NCBI GenBank assembly: GCA_038373865.1
Contig: JAXGGA010003906.1
Coordinates: forward strand, 1 to 64,000
DNA: 64,000 nucleotides
Direction of reading: 5' to 3'
Source of the DNA: Uloborus plumipes
Taxonomy: Eukaryota; Arthropoda; Arachnida; Araneae; Uloboridae
Positions 12,709 to 24,398 of this stretch are shown piece after piece; positions within the stretch are counted from its first letter, which is position 1, and every line of letters begins with the position of its first letter. Both the position numbers and the translations under genes were made by a program. The notes under the pieces were generated by a model that saw only the letters and a program-made list of their open reading frames with translations, was not told where the DNA came from and made no database searches.

Positions 12709-14000
12709 CCCATGTAGCACAAACGGTTGGGGAATGGTTGGCCAACCGTTTCCCACGGAAGTGATGGTTGGGGAATGGTTGGTTGCCGACCAACAGTAAG
12801 CGAACGATGGCCCAACCGTTTCTGCAAACTGTTGGGCCAACCACGAAAATTTTTGATGGCCCATCCAAATTTGAAATCAGTTGGCCCTACTAAAAAAAAT
12901 TCAGTTAGGCCTACGTTGGGAAACCGGCAAACTTTGCTGAAAGTATTTTCTAATTTTTCCAGATTGTAAATAAATTTAAATTAAAAGTTTTCTACAATGC
13001 TTCATTGCATTTTTCATGCTTTACTGCAAAGTTTTAGAAAATATATTTTTTTACAGTAAAATAATAATAATTACACATTTTCCGGACGATTTTTACATTT
13101 CTTTTCTTTAATCAGCAGATTTATATTTTTTGCTTGCTGGAAAATATTTTTAGTTTTCCCATTTTTAAGAAACATGTTTCGCCGATTTCGTGAAAACCTT
13201 CAAAATAGATTCAATAAAAAGATATCAGTTATTAATCATTAGATAAAGATAATTTGTTCTAACTATGAAAGTTTATTTTCGTTGTAAAAGATGAAAAATA
13301 CTAAACTCCAAGTATTATATTATAAATCTCGACAAAGAGTATTTAAAACTGTTTGTAGTATGTAAGTTAAAAATAAATAACGCTATCTTTGCATTTTTAA
13401 ATGTTACTTGAAATATTATTATTATTCATCGAAGAAAGATTCGCGATGTCACTTTGTGCAGACGTCAATTTCTGTGTCTAAAAAAGCAGAAATAATATAC
13501 TTTCTTCTGCAGAATTATAATTTTCGACATATAGTTAAAAAATCGTCAATGTTCCATTTTTTATTCTTCATTCTAATTTAAAATGGCTTATCGAAAAATG
13601 CAAGATGAAAAAACATCAATTCCACTGAAATCGTAAACGTACAAAAAGCTTACAGACGCAGCCTTTGCCGTGGAATCGTGGCGTGATCATATGGCGCGGA
13701 GTTCGTAAGCGAACGGTCCGGGGTTCAAACCCCGAGCGGGCGCAAAGCGTAAATCCTGTTGAGAGCGGTTTGGGATTCCTGCACCGAGTATTTTTCATGG
13801 GGAAAAAAAAGGAACGAAAAAAAAAAAATATTTTTCGACGGTTGGGAAGACCGTCGGCACTCTGTGGTTGGGCCATCGTTGGCCCATCGTCGGACTTCCA
13901 CTGTTGGGGAATTGTCGCCAAAGCGGCCATTTCGTATCGTTGGCCGACCGTGCAGTAAAACCGTTGGCCAACCATTCCCCAACGGTTTGTGCTACTTGGG
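12709..14000. mobile_element. TA-flanked foldback element inside the gypsy element
   Basis: Left terminus CCCATGTAGCACAAACGG and right terminus GTTTGTGCTACTTGGG are inverted copies, followed by GTTGGGGAATGGTTGGCC-type repeats on both sides. TA sits at both junctions (12707-12708 and 14001-14002). The insertion falls just after the end of the integrase homology; the retroelement frame meets a TAA about 15 bases beyond the left end. The termini are filled with degenerate GTTGGCCAAC motifs. No transposase frame. A tRNA-like segment lies within it at about 13660-13745. Confidence 0.6.
13660..13830 (+). repeat. tRNA-like segment with A-rich tail, probable SINE
   Basis: GGTCCGGGGTTCAAACCCCG at 13718-13737 forms a perfect T-arm with a B-box, preceded by a stem GTTCG/CGAAC like an anticodon arm. 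It is followed by unrelated sequence and an A-rich stretch at about 13803-13830. A full tRNA cloverleaf does not close (the acceptor stem is not matched), so a tRNA-derived SINE is likelier than a tRNA gene. Confidence 0.4.
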
Positions 14001-14003
14001 TAG

Positions 14004-15245
14004 TATGGGGCTAGCCGATCATAATGGACAACCCTAGGTTTTGAATGTGATGACTTCTGGATCCTCACTACGACGTCGTTCAGCCGGTGAAGGACTGTGT
14101 AGGGTCCATCCCAATGCAACTGCAATTTGGGTGACAGACCTTTACGTCGGATGGGATTCCATAGCCACACCTTGTCACGTTCTTGAAAGTCATGACCAGT
14201 GGACCTTGTGTCGTATCGGGTCTTCATCTTCTCCGTCGCGATGTTGATTCGCTCCCGTGCGAAGTGATGAACGTCCTCCAACCGGGCCTGGAGATCCTGG
14301 ACGTATTCCTCAGGCGATGAAAGCGCATCTGGAGGGAGACCGAAGACGAGATCACAAGGTAGCCGAAGCTCTCGGCCGAAGAGCATCTGTGATGGGGAAT
14401 ATCCGGTGGTCTCGTGGACAGCAACTAACATTGATGCTAACATTGATGCGGTAGGCCAGCAGGAACAGAGGAAGTTTCTTGTCCCAATCCTGTTGATTTT
14501 TGGAGACCATAAGCGAGAGATTATTAAGGATTGTCCTGTTAAATCTCTCCACCATGCCGTCCGATTGTGGGTGTAGTGGTGTCGTGCGAGTTTTCTCAAT
14601 TTTGAGGATATTACACAGGCCCTTAAACACAGCAGAGATGAAGTTCCTTCCCTGATCGGAATGGATCTGCAAAGGTGTCCCATATCTCGAGATCCAATGC
14701 TGGACTAGAGTCTCTGCTACAGTGGTAGCTTCTTGATCCGGAATGGAATATGCTTCGGGCCATTTGGTGAAATAGTCAATGGCAACGAGGATGTATTTGT
14801 TCCCATCAGTAGTTTTCGGTAGAGGACCAAGAATGTCGATCCCGATTCGTTCGAAAGGAGCTCCTACGTTGTAAAGATGTAGTTTCCCGCGGCTTCTTCT
14901 CTTCGGTCCTTTACGGGCAGCACAGGCGTCACAAGAATGACACCACTTCTCCACGTCATCCTTCGCCTTGCTCCAGAAGAAGCGCTCTCGAACCTTGTGG
15001 AGGGTTTTCAGGATACCAAAGTGTCCTCCAGTCGGACTACTGTGCAATTCCTTTAGAACGTCTGGAATTCTTGATCTGGGAATGAGTAACTGCCATTTGA
15101 ATGCTTTACCATCGTCAGATTCCCATTTCCGATACAGGACGCCATTTCGCAACTGGAGAGATTTCCATAGAGCCCAGTATCTTTTCGTTGCAGGACTGTA
15201 GATAGAAATGTCTTGCCAACTAGGTCGCTGACTGTCTTTTTCCAT
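14004..15245 (-). pseudogene. Gypsy integrase, frameshifted
   Basis: Starting near 15245 the frame shows the zinc-binding HHCC region (HSSPTGGHFG, then CHSCDAC), and the DDE core with GIDILGPLP, HSDQGRNF and SDGMVERFNRT. The frame shifts near 14430-14445 at a small duplication, where a 12-base repeat is seen; the following frame carries the integrase C-terminal region (GYSPSQMLFGREL, then HWDGPYTVLHRL) to the insertion at 14000. In a working element it would insert the cDNA into chromosomal DNA. The upstream junction with the RNase H frame is also shifted by one base near 15258. Confidence 0.85.
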
Positions 15246-15250
15246 TAACT

Positions 15251-16411
15251 CTATGATGGGCTTAGGTCTGGGTCTTCAAGCTGATCTTTTCTAACTTGGT
15301 CGTCACTCCATGGATCAGGATCTGAAGATGATGAAGTAGCAGTAACTTGACAGGCAGTAGGGATTGTCGTCCCGTACTGTTTCTCAATTCGGGAGCAATA
15401 ATGGCAGTTCTCGGAACAAGGTCTTCTTGATAATGCGTCAGCATTACCGTGTGACAAACCTTTTCGGTGCTTAATCTCGATGTCATATTCCTGGAGCCGC
15501 TGTATCCACCTGGCTACCTGGCCCTCTGGATTCTTGAAATTCAACAGCCAAGTTAAAGAGGCATGATCAGTCCGGAGCAGGAATTTACGGCCGTAGAGGT
15601 AATGATGAAAATGTTCTACAGCTTTAACTATGGCGAGCAATTCCTTTCTCGTGACACAATAATTTCGCTCCGACTTGGATAAGCATTTGCTCCAGTAAGC
15701 GATGACATGTTCGTTACCGTCAATTTCTTGAGATAAAACAGCTCCAACGCTCTCGTGGCTCGCATCAGTGTCAAGTATGAAGGATTTTCCAGGCCGAGGA
15801 TAAGAGAGAATAGGCGTTGATGTTAAAGCCTCCTGCAGCTGTAGAAATGCATCCTCGCATTCTTTGGACCATTCAAATTTCTGTTTGCTCTCCGTCAGCT
15901 TATGCAAAGGTCGTGCAATATTAGAAAAACCCTTCACAAACTTCCTGTAGTACGTGCAGAACCCCAGGAAACTTCGCAGCTGATGAACATTTTCGGGGCG
16001 GCTCCAATTCTTGACTGCGGATACCTTATCTGGATCTGTTCGTACACCCTCTGAAGAGATAATGTGACCAAGGTAGTTCACCTCACGGCGGAACAGATTA
16101 CACTTGGACGGGCTTAACTTCAGGTTGGCTTCCTTAAGCTTCTGCAGCACCTTCCTAAGATTAGACAAATGTTCCTCAAAACTGCGTCCTATGATGATGA
16201 TGTCGTCCAAGTAGACAAGAGAGGATTCATAAGAAAGTCCTCTTAACACTGACTCCATAAGACGCTCGAACGTGGCTGGTGCATTGCAGAGGCCGAACGG
16301 CATCACTTTAAACTGCCACAAGCCTTGTCCGGTTGTAAACGCCGTCTTCTCTCGGTCGTCGGGGTGTATCTCCACCTGCCAGTAGCCGCTCTTTAAATCC
16401 AGGGTCGAAAA
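15251..16411 (-). pseudogene. Gypsy reverse transcriptase and RNase H part
   Basis: The frame carries RT motifs (GLCNAPATFERLM, then the catalytic YLDD box in SSLVYLDDIIIIG), the thumb region with FLGFCTYYRKF, and RNase H beginning FILDTDASHESVGAVLSQ with the DHASLTWLL segment. It is in the same frame as the upstream gag-protease block but separated from it by a TGA at 16412-16414 inside the RT palm. Downstream it ends at a TAG near 15251 caused by a one-base shift. It would copy the RNA genome into DNA. Confidence 0.9.
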
Positions 16412-18633
16412 TCACTTGTGTCCGGAAAGGGTGTCCAGAGTGTCATCGATCCGTGGAAGAGGGTAACTGTCCTTCTTGGTGATGTCATTCAGGCGTCGGT
16501 AATCAACACAAAATCTGGTGGAGCCGTCTTTCTTTCGGACCAAGACGATAGGGGATGCCCAAGGACTGGATGAGGGTTCGATGACGTCATTCTCCTGCAT
16601 CTCTTTCAAGAGGATCTCAACCTCTTCCTTCTTGGCAAACGGTAGTCGTCTTGGATGCTGCTTGATAGGGGGATGATCTCCAGTGTCGATCCTATGCTGC
16701 GTTAAACTCGTGCGACCAACATCCTCGGATGTAGATGAAAACACCTGCTTGAAGTTGTCCACCAATTTTTCCGCAGCGTATCTTTGATCCTTCGATAATG
16801 GTGCACTCCCAATTAATTTCGAAGTCAAGGACTCGGAAGACACAGTCTCGGAGGAATCAATTCTTCTGATGATGCAGTTTACGGGAGTACAAGTTGCCAA
16901 CACTTCTCCTTTCTTGATATTCCTCGGTCTTTCACTCACATTGGCGACTCTCACAGGAACTGCATTCCTTGAAAGGTCCACAAGCGTAGATGCCACTAGT
17001 ACTCCTTTTGGGCTATTACTCTGGTTAGGATATTCAATGAGGCCGAATTTAAAGCTGTTGTTTTCCTTGAGGGAGCCAGGTATTAGTACTTCTGATCTAG
17101 AGGGAATCGATAAATCTGTTTGGGCTATTATTTGATGAGCGGATTTTAAGTTATTTTCGGTGTTGAAAATTGCTATGTCTTCCCTCGTCGAGTGCAGCTC
17201 ATTATTTTTAAAGTCGATAGAAAAATCAAATTTTCTCAAAAAGTCCAGTCCGAGAATGAAGGGATCTGTAATGTCAGCGACGAATGCCGTGTGATGGTAA
17301 GTGGCGCTTCCGAACATTATTTCTAAGTTCACTTTTCCTTCAATCTCAATTTTTTCACCTGTCACAGTTTGGAGAGTAACGCAGGGCGGCGTCCATAAGA
17401 TCTTGAGTCCAAATCGATGAGCCACATCAGTCCTAATAATGGTAACGTTGGTTCCTGTGTCCACAATCATTTCGCAGGGAAACCCATTCACATAAGCGTA
17501 AATGAAGAGTCCGTTGCAGCCGCCACTTCTTGGGGAAATCTGGAAAACTTTAGGAGACTTCCTCTTTTCTTGGCGAGCTTCGCAATTCTTTCGTACGTGG
17601 CCCTCACCGCCACATTTCCAGCACTTCAGTGTTTGTCTACCTTGGTCTTTGCGAGCCGCAATCTTCTTCAGGGTCCCCGACATCTCTTTCATTTGTCGCT
17701 CAATTTCCGAGAGACGAGTTGAGTTCGAATCCTGGGCACTCACTTCTAAGCCCCTGATTGAATGGCGATCCTTGCGGGATGTTTTCTGTGCAGATTCGAA
17801 CTTCATTGCGTAGACCAGACCGGATTTAAGATCCTTAATGTCCGCCATCCGGAGAGCCGTCTGAACTTCCGGATTTCGCACTCCATCTATGAAGTAGTTC
17901 AGGGCCAGGCTACCGCGAACATCTGAAGGACAGTTCGAGAAGGCGAGATGGGAAAGCCTCTCAACGTCTGTTGCAAAAACTTGCAAAGTCTCTCCATCCC
18001 TCTGGAGTCGGGATTTCAGCTGGAGTTGGCTGAATTCTTTTTGGCATACTTCGCCAAAGCGAAGCTCCAAGGCCGATGATAAGGCTTCGAAGTCACAGAG
18101 CTTGTCCTCTGGGAAGGTCTGTAGTATTTCAGCTGCATCCCCTCTCAGCGAGGCTGCAAGGTGACAGGCTTTCGTGGAAGAGTCCCAGGAGTTGGCTTCT
18201 GCAACGATGAGGAACTGCTTCTTGTAAACATTCCACGAGGTCTTCCCATCAAACGTGGCCAGTTTAATGGATGGACGAGAAATTCCAGTTGTAGCTACAC
18301 AGTCACTTGAATTGTTGGAGGATGCTGATAACTTCGATTCAAGTTCTTTAATTTTCTTGTCCACATGGTTTTCTACTGTGGTGATTCGATCTTCTAGGGC
18401 CTCCACTTTATTTTCCATGTTGGTAAATTTAGTTTCCACCAAACATTTCATTGACGTTAGATCGCTCTTTATTTCTTCTACTAATCAAGAGCCAGATCAT
18501 TTTTTAATTGTTCTTGATTCGCAGCCATGTCATTTTTTAATTGTTCTTGATTCGCAGTCATGTCACTTTTAACAGCGTTGATCGCATCAAGGAGTTTTTG
18601 CAGTTGTTCCTCCATTGCTCGAGTAATCACCAT
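16412..18633 (-). pseudogene. Gypsy gag, protease and N-terminal RT
   Basis: The main frame from 18451 begins with a coiled-coil-like stretch, then a gag capsid-type region (FDGKTSWNVYKKQFLIVAEA), a zinc knuckle CWKCGGEGHVRKNC (CX2CX4HX4C), and an aspartic protease with DTGTNVTI and FILGLDFL. The RT entry region follows (SPWASPIVLVRKKDGSTRFC). An ATG further upstream at 18633 or 18615 begins a frame with two tandem 33-base repeats (18484-18560) that runs into stops near 18480, so the N-terminus is shifted by one base. Gag, protease and pol appear to lie in a single long frame in this family. Confidence 0.88.
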
Positions 18634-18708
18634 AAAATTCCGAAGTCAAAAAGTCCGTAGGAAGAAAAGTCCGAATTCACAGGTAATTCCAAGAAAGTCC
18701 TTGAAGAT

Positions 18709-18726
18709 GCCCCATGTTGGGCGCCA
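18709..18726 (-). other. Primer-binding site
   Basis: On the minus strand TGGCGCCCAACATGGGGC starts four bases from the 5' LTR end. TGGCGCC is the complement of a tRNA 3' end and resembles the lysine-tRNA primer sites of some LTR elements. Confidence 0.65.
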
Positions 18727-19020
18727 AAATTGTAACGAGTCCGTAGCACCTTCAACTTTCTTCAAATGAGCATTCCAATCTTGAGGAAGTAACTATAAAT
18801 TTATTTACAAGTATGTACACTATTTACAATAAGAGCAGAAAACAATTGCTAAACATCAGCAATTAGGCAGCAAACAGTACACTGTACTCTCAACAGTAAT
18901 TCAGCACCACGTATCTAACGTGAACAGTAATTAAGCAATTACAAAAGCAAAACATCGCCCAAGCGAATAGCGAATAAAACGAGTCACCAGAATCAAATCT
19001 GAAAACAACTAACTGACTTG

Positions 19021-20895
19021 TCAGTCGGTCGGTCGGTCGGTCATTAAATTGCAGAGGGGCGTACAGAATAAATCCTTTTACCCCGAGATACAGAGTGGAA
19101 TTTCGGTGAAGGATCAAGACGGAGAGTCCAATATTTCGTCCCCGCGAAGCGGGGCAGTAGAGTGGGGGAGGGAGAGAAAAAAGTTACGGCCTCGTTAGGG
19201 CGACGAGGGCGTGGAGCACATCTTGAATTTGCCTCTGCTGATCTTGGAGTGTTTGGAGCATATTTGTCAACATGACGATGAGCTGGTCAGATTCGGGCTT
19301 CTTGCAGCTGGAGCGTAGGTTTTGAAGCGCAACTGGACGGGGGAAGAAGGAGAGCGCGGAGCTGGTACGGGCATCGGATCGTTGTTCCCAGGCGTTTTCC
19401 GTCTGCTTCTTGAATGTGCGAGGAGGGTTTTCCGATCTTGGCTTTGGCCTCTCATGGCAGACAGGAGCGTTGGCCGGATGATCGCCCCCACATGCAGCAT
19501 GCTGGCGCAGCATGCTGGTTCTTCCTTTCTCTTGGGGCAGTCGTAGGACCGGTGATTTTGGGCGCACTTCAGGCAGCGGGGTTTTCTGTAGCACTTGGCA
19601 GCGGCATGTCCGTAGAGCTGGCAGTTGAAACACTGGATCGGGATTTGTTTGGGACGTAGACGTTCGACTCTGACGCGTAGATAGGCCAGGGAGGTAACTT
19701 CCTAAATCTTCTGGGAGTCATCATCCTTCGGGAGGAGTACGATGAAGAGAGGGAGGAGCTTTTTCTCTGGTCCTGACTTCATTTGGATAACTTTCAGGAT
19801 TTTTAAGCCTTTCTGGGAGAGTTCGGAGTTTATTTCTTCGACGTCAGTAGTCACCGGAAGGCCACGTATGACGATCTTGAGTGGTCTTTGTCGGGGAAGG
19901 AGCTGGGTGTGAAATTGAAAGTTATTTTCTTTGAGGTACACTTGAAGTTGATCAGCGTCTTCCTCGAGTTCGGGGTAGATTAGTAGGTCCGTACCGATGA
20001 TCTTTCCATCAATTTTCATGGCGCTGATGTTCTGGATTTCTTGGATTAGCTTTTTCGGGTCGTTGGCTATGGAGATAGGTGGAGGGGGTCGCTTGTTCTT
20101 GGAGCTGGAATTTTCGTTTGCCGTCGTTGGGGTTTTTCCGTTATCGTCAGGAATTTCAAGGTTTTCTTGTGTGAGAGCATCATACTTGTTGGTCACCTGG
20201 ATGGATTGGACGAGAGTGGGAAATTCCTCAGTTTTCTTGGGCTGCGTTTCCGGGGGTTTGGCTCCGTGATGGCTTGTGTGGGTTTCATTTCCTTCGTCCA
20301 TTTCCGATTCGGTGGAGTTTCCGGGGTCGGTTTCAGAGTCGGTGAAATCACTAATGTTGTTGGCGTGGTCAGTTCCTCCTTCGAGTTTTGAGGTTGCCTT
20401 TCTGCGAAGATAACGAACATATTTGATGGATCGTCGGTCAGCATTTGTCCAGTTTCTTTCCTTTACGTTTTCGTAGATTTCGTTGAGAATCGAGTCCAGG
20501 AAGTTGATTGTGCCTTTTAGTCTGCTTGGCGAGAGATAGTCCGAGTGTTGTATCATGTTGGCTGTTGCGACTGGATCAAACTTATGTTTTTGCAAGATTT
20601 TCTCAACATCGATGATGGATTTCAATTTTTTCCTTGAGCTGGAGTTCCTGGATGAGGAAGCGTCGGAGGTCGTCGACTTAGGCATGTTGCGGTGAAAGCA
20701 GGTGTTAGCCCTGAAAAGGACTTTTTCTAGTAGCGGCAAGTGGGGCCGTCCGCTTCGGTAACTTGGCCCGTTCGTCCCCGCAAGGAGGAGTAGCGAGCCC
20801 CGCTACCTGACGGAGGGGGAGAAAAGACTCGGGCCGGAGAACCGGTTCCGAGAGCAGAAGAAAGCGCGTTCGTTCAACACGAACGCTAGCGTGGG
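19021..20895 (-). mobile_element. ORF1-only non-LTR element in the LTR
   Basis: Read on the minus strand: a GC-rich 5' leader (20895-20686), an ORF1 with a gag-like zinc region, a short 3' UTR, and a tail of ACCG/GACC repeats at 19021-19042. There is no endonuclease or reverse transcriptase frame, although the 5' leader and 3' tail are both present. That resembles half-LINE elements that keep ORF1 only and move in trans. Confidence 0.65.
19184..20685 (-). pseudogene. LINE ORF1 protein (Jockey/I-like gag), broken
   Basis: An ATG at 20685 (MPKSTTSDASSS) opens a frame of about 327 codons with a basic, Ser/Lys-rich N-terminus. Its C-terminus IVIRGLPVTTDVEEINSEL matches the pre-C2HC region of Jockey-type ORF1 proteins. 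A TAG at 19702-19704 interrupts it; the same frame continues with zinc knuckles CFNCQLYGHAAAKC and CLKCAQNHRSYDC. A direct repeat CAGCATGCTGG (19494 and 19508) then shifts the frame before the third knuckle (CGGDHPANAPVC). The rest, to the stop at 19184, contains a Gln/Leu-rich coiled-coil-like end. ORF1 binds the element RNA; this copy cannot make a full product without readthrough. Confidence 0.75.
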
Positions 20896-21207
20896 AAGGC
20901 CAGCTATTTATACACGGAAAGAAATTACGACAATATTCGAGAAAAACCTGGAATATTTTGTTTCATTCATAACTTTGAACAATCCATTCACAAATTCTAG
21001 CGATAAGGAAAAAAAACCACGCGAAAATGTCTTCACGCTTATTAAAGTTAGGGCAAGTGTAAAAACTGCAAAGTGTTTCAGGGCCGGTATACAGATGATA
21101 AAAGTGATATCTTCAGATACATTTGCAACATGTCGCCAGATAAAACCAAAACTAATGAAAATAAAGCAAGGCAGGAAAAACAACAACTATTTACAAGATT
21201 TGTAACA

Positions 21208-24200
21208 ATATTAAATATGTTAGGTAGTTTCCTTGGGATAATTCCTAAAACTAGAGATCAGCACTTTCTTGCATGGATGAAACGCAATCAGTGATATCCC
21301 ACGAGTCTTGCGAACAACTGTGATTTGAAGATTGAGAGAGTTGTGTCTGGGATTCTTCCTTTGTCCTTTTAATAGGACAAAGTGAGCAAATGTAAGTTGT
21401 TTTTATTTAGTAATAATCACTTATAGTCCACATAGTTTATTTTGGTTTAATACATTAATCAGTCTGTGTTTAAGCCAGGGTTCGCACTTACCCCTTCTTA
21501 AATGTAAGATGAGACATGTGCGTCCAATAGCGTTGTTGTAAGTGCGTACCCCTGTGATTTTCTTTAATTCTATTTGTATGGTAGATCGTTAGGTGACCTG
21601 AGTGAACAATTCGTTTTTTTTTTCTTTTTCCTTTTTTTTTTAATAAATACGGTTTTAAAATATTTTTCTTATTAGAATCATCAGCAGTAAGAAAAAACAC
21701 AAAATAAAAAAAAAAAGGAAAATAATTGATCATGCTATGATACTTGTACTTTTTTTTTCTTGTACATTGAAATAGTTTTTCACAGGGTGTTCTTAATTTT
21801 CTTAAATATAATTTATTCATTACTCCACCTTCGTTTTTTGAATCAGTTGGTTCCTTATTTAGTGTTTCACTTAATTTCATTGCTTCATTTGTCATTATGG
21901 TTTAAATTAAGTATAGCTTATGATCACTATTTTCAACGAAAAATTTATTAACTGATATCTAAAAGCAAATATATTTCAGAGGTAATGAATAAAATTGAAA
22001 TCTTATGCCGCATTCACTGTAAATATAAATACTTGATGGAAATGATGTCGGATTTATCATCGGCTTATAAAAGAGTTATAGGTAAAATTAAAGGTGAATT
22101 AAGAGAGTCGGATTTTTTACGTAATGGTACACACTTGCCTGATCATAATGGTACGCATTTGCTCCGCATAATAGTACGCATATGCCTCATGATAGTGGTA
22201 CTACGCACTTGCCCCATCATAATGGTACGCACTTACCCCCACCTTACTTTAAAGAAAGGGAAAGTGCGTACCGTCATATAAACAAATTTTAGTTAGAGTA
22301 TTTGATCAAAATACCCCATGTATGTTATTAGTAGCTATTACTCGAAAGAAACAACTTGCATTTCTTGACTTCAATTGCTTGGTATGACTACAAGAGAAAC
22401 TGAAACAAAACCTTCTCTATCTTTACTTTAGAGTTTTTTTGAAGACATTTAAGTTGTCTCTGATTGTGCTTCGTCTATATTGAATCCAGGCCTGAATTCT
22501 ACCTATTGAAATTATCATTAGACAGTTATCTAACATAGTCGATGTGTTGCAGAAGCCATTTCAGGACAGTGTTCATATAATTCCCAGTGGACACACTTAC
22601 CCCGTGGACGCACATATTGACCGTAAGACATCGACGGTAATTGAAGAAAACTTTTCCTATTGAGATAGATATGGCTACTACTGATTAGCGATGTAACTTA
22701 TTTATTTTTTTCTGCTAAATAAAACAGACATATAAAAAAAGAAAAACCCTCGAACGCGAAACAATGATGTTTAAAAATCATCGACCGTAAATGATTCGTA
22801 GTTGTTAGAAATTTTTTTTTCCCAATTACTGCAACTGCTGAATAAGGATGAATGTTTTTTTATCCCTTTTTTCCTGAAACTTTGTTGCTGAAATAAAATG
22901 CTTTAATAAACATAATTATCACATTTTTAAGCACCTCTTCTGCTGAAATATCAAACATCGCCATAGAAAATAACATCTAACTCGGAACATCAATGTTTAA
23001 AAAACATCGACCGTGAAACATCAATGGTAAAACTAATAGATACGCCAATTTCCGTCTGTAAAACGGATGTCAACCCTTCCATCTTACCAGTGGTTAAACT
23101 GTAGAAATAATTAGCTTTCCATATTAAGTGGGGTCCAGTTTATCGCGGTCTGAATTTTACAACACAACCTGCAAATTCAGCCAAAAGGTAAACAAACAAA
23201 TAACTGTACGCAGTGAAAATTGTATTTTGAAGTCAAGAGAATGAAATATTTTACTGCAAAAGAGAACATTACAAAAATGCGCAATACAGCTTACAAAAAT
23301 AAATTATTTGCTCTAACTCACCGTTTACTTGTTCTGCATGTACATTTAAATGTGGTTGTTCAGATTAAGCATAGTCTGGTTTAATGATATCTGGTCTATT
23401 GACGATTTACTGTATCAGAAAATCCCATAAGTCAAGATTTAGACTAATTGCTGTTTACAAATGCATGTTTTCTTTTTGTGACGACTGCAAAAAATACAAG
23501 GTAGTAATAAATCTTGAAACAGATCAATTGAAACAGGTTACAACTAGTGAAATAGAAATTGTTCTTATTCTGCAATTGTTCCTTTTTCTCCTTCAGAACG
23601 TCACATGACTAATACTATTTCTCATCTTGTTCTTGAACGCAGAAAAAAAGGAATTTTACTTGAATCTAAACACGTTTTGCAACACTAACCACAATGGCGT
23701 TCGAATTACATCACGCTCCTGTTGTTCTCACTTTGTAGACGTTCCGTGACTCATTAGTTCAGAATCTCATCTTTCGTTGGATTCTCCATTTTGAAATTTG
23801 GAAGAAAGAGTCATGTGTGCTACGTGGGATCAAATTCTGTTTGCTGGAGTATGTATTTTTTAAGTTTTTTTTTCTTCCAAAACTAAAACTTTTTTAGAGT
23901 CGAGTGAATATTTATTAAATTAGTATAGTTTTCGGCCAATCAAAAAAAAAGAACCTTAAGTGTCTTCTCTTTCTTGCCTTTCTTTCCTTTCCTTTTCTTT
24001 CTTTTCTATATATATCTTTCTTTCTTTTTTCATATCACATTTATTCTTCATTATTTTAGCTCATAAGATAAAAGCCCCGAATATACGGTATTTTCGTTTT
24101 TCCACTTACAACTAACATTGTTAAGAACAGAAATTAACGTTAAGCATGAAATGAAATTCAGGATTCTTGGGATGAAGATCCTTTGAGTTAATGCTGAAAC

Positions 24201-24398
24201 CAGAAAATGTTAGCCGTGTAAAAGTTTTTTTACATGTGATGTCACCTATAAATAATACGGAACGCCCAAATTAACACAACAATTACAATTAATTAACAAT
24301 GAAGCCATATTCAATTGTATTTTAATGAAATATGTTACCTAGATGTGTAATTAATTGGAATGTTTTTGATCTGTTCTATTCTTTCTAAAATACATATA
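21208..24398. repeat. Continuation of the older repeat, then intergenic
   Basis: Just after the gypsy element, CGCACTTACCCC (21486) and TAAGTGCGTACCCC (21539) appear, then a minisatellite at 22118-22240, CACTTACCCC near 22591, and ACATCGATG-like motifs at 22630-23030. From about 23040 to 24398 nothing is recognised beyond AT-rich and pyrimidine-rich (CTTTC) sequence at 23960-24030. Confidence 0.4.
22118..22240 (+). repeat. Minisatellite of ATAATGGTACGCACTTGCC units
   Basis: Five head-to-tail units of about 23-29 bp share a TGGTACGCACTTGCCCC core with substitutions. The core is the inverse of the GGTAAGTGCGTACC motif scattered on both sides of the gypsy element. Confidence 0.7.

Larger units (their letters stand above)
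11852..21207 (-). mobile_element. Ty3/gypsy LTR retrotransposon, defective
   Basis: Two near-identical LTRs, each starting TG and ending CA, are flanked by ATAT (11848-11851 and 21208-21211). On the minus strand the order is LTR, primer-binding site, gag, protease, reverse transcriptase, RNase H, integrase, polypurine tract, LTR, which is the Ty3/gypsy order. There is no env-like frame between integrase and the 3' LTR. Breaks: a frameshift near 18480 in gag, a TGA at 16412-16414 in RT, a frameshift near 15258, and a small duplication with frameshift near 14430-14445 in integrase. An element is inserted at 12709-14000 and an ORF1-only LINE-type sequence sits in the 5' LTR. Confidence 0.9.
18731..21207 (-). 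repeat. 5' LTR of the gypsy element, split by an insertion
   Basis: Matches the left LTR at 18731-19020 and again at 20896-21207. The intervening 1.9 kb is the ORF1-only insert. At the joint GTTC, present in the other LTR, is missing, so the insertion seems to have removed about four bases instead of duplicating its target. Confidence 0.88.

Noticed and set aside
13616..14000. Long continuation of the integrase frame on the minus strand past 14000
   Set aside because: The extra residues come from reading into the inserted foldback element and tRNA-like segment; the paired termini and TA junctions show it is not retroelement protein.
12474..14000. An env-like gene between integrase and 3' LTR
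   Set aside because: No frame with signal peptide or membrane anchor; the space is an inserted foldback element and short AT-rich sequence.
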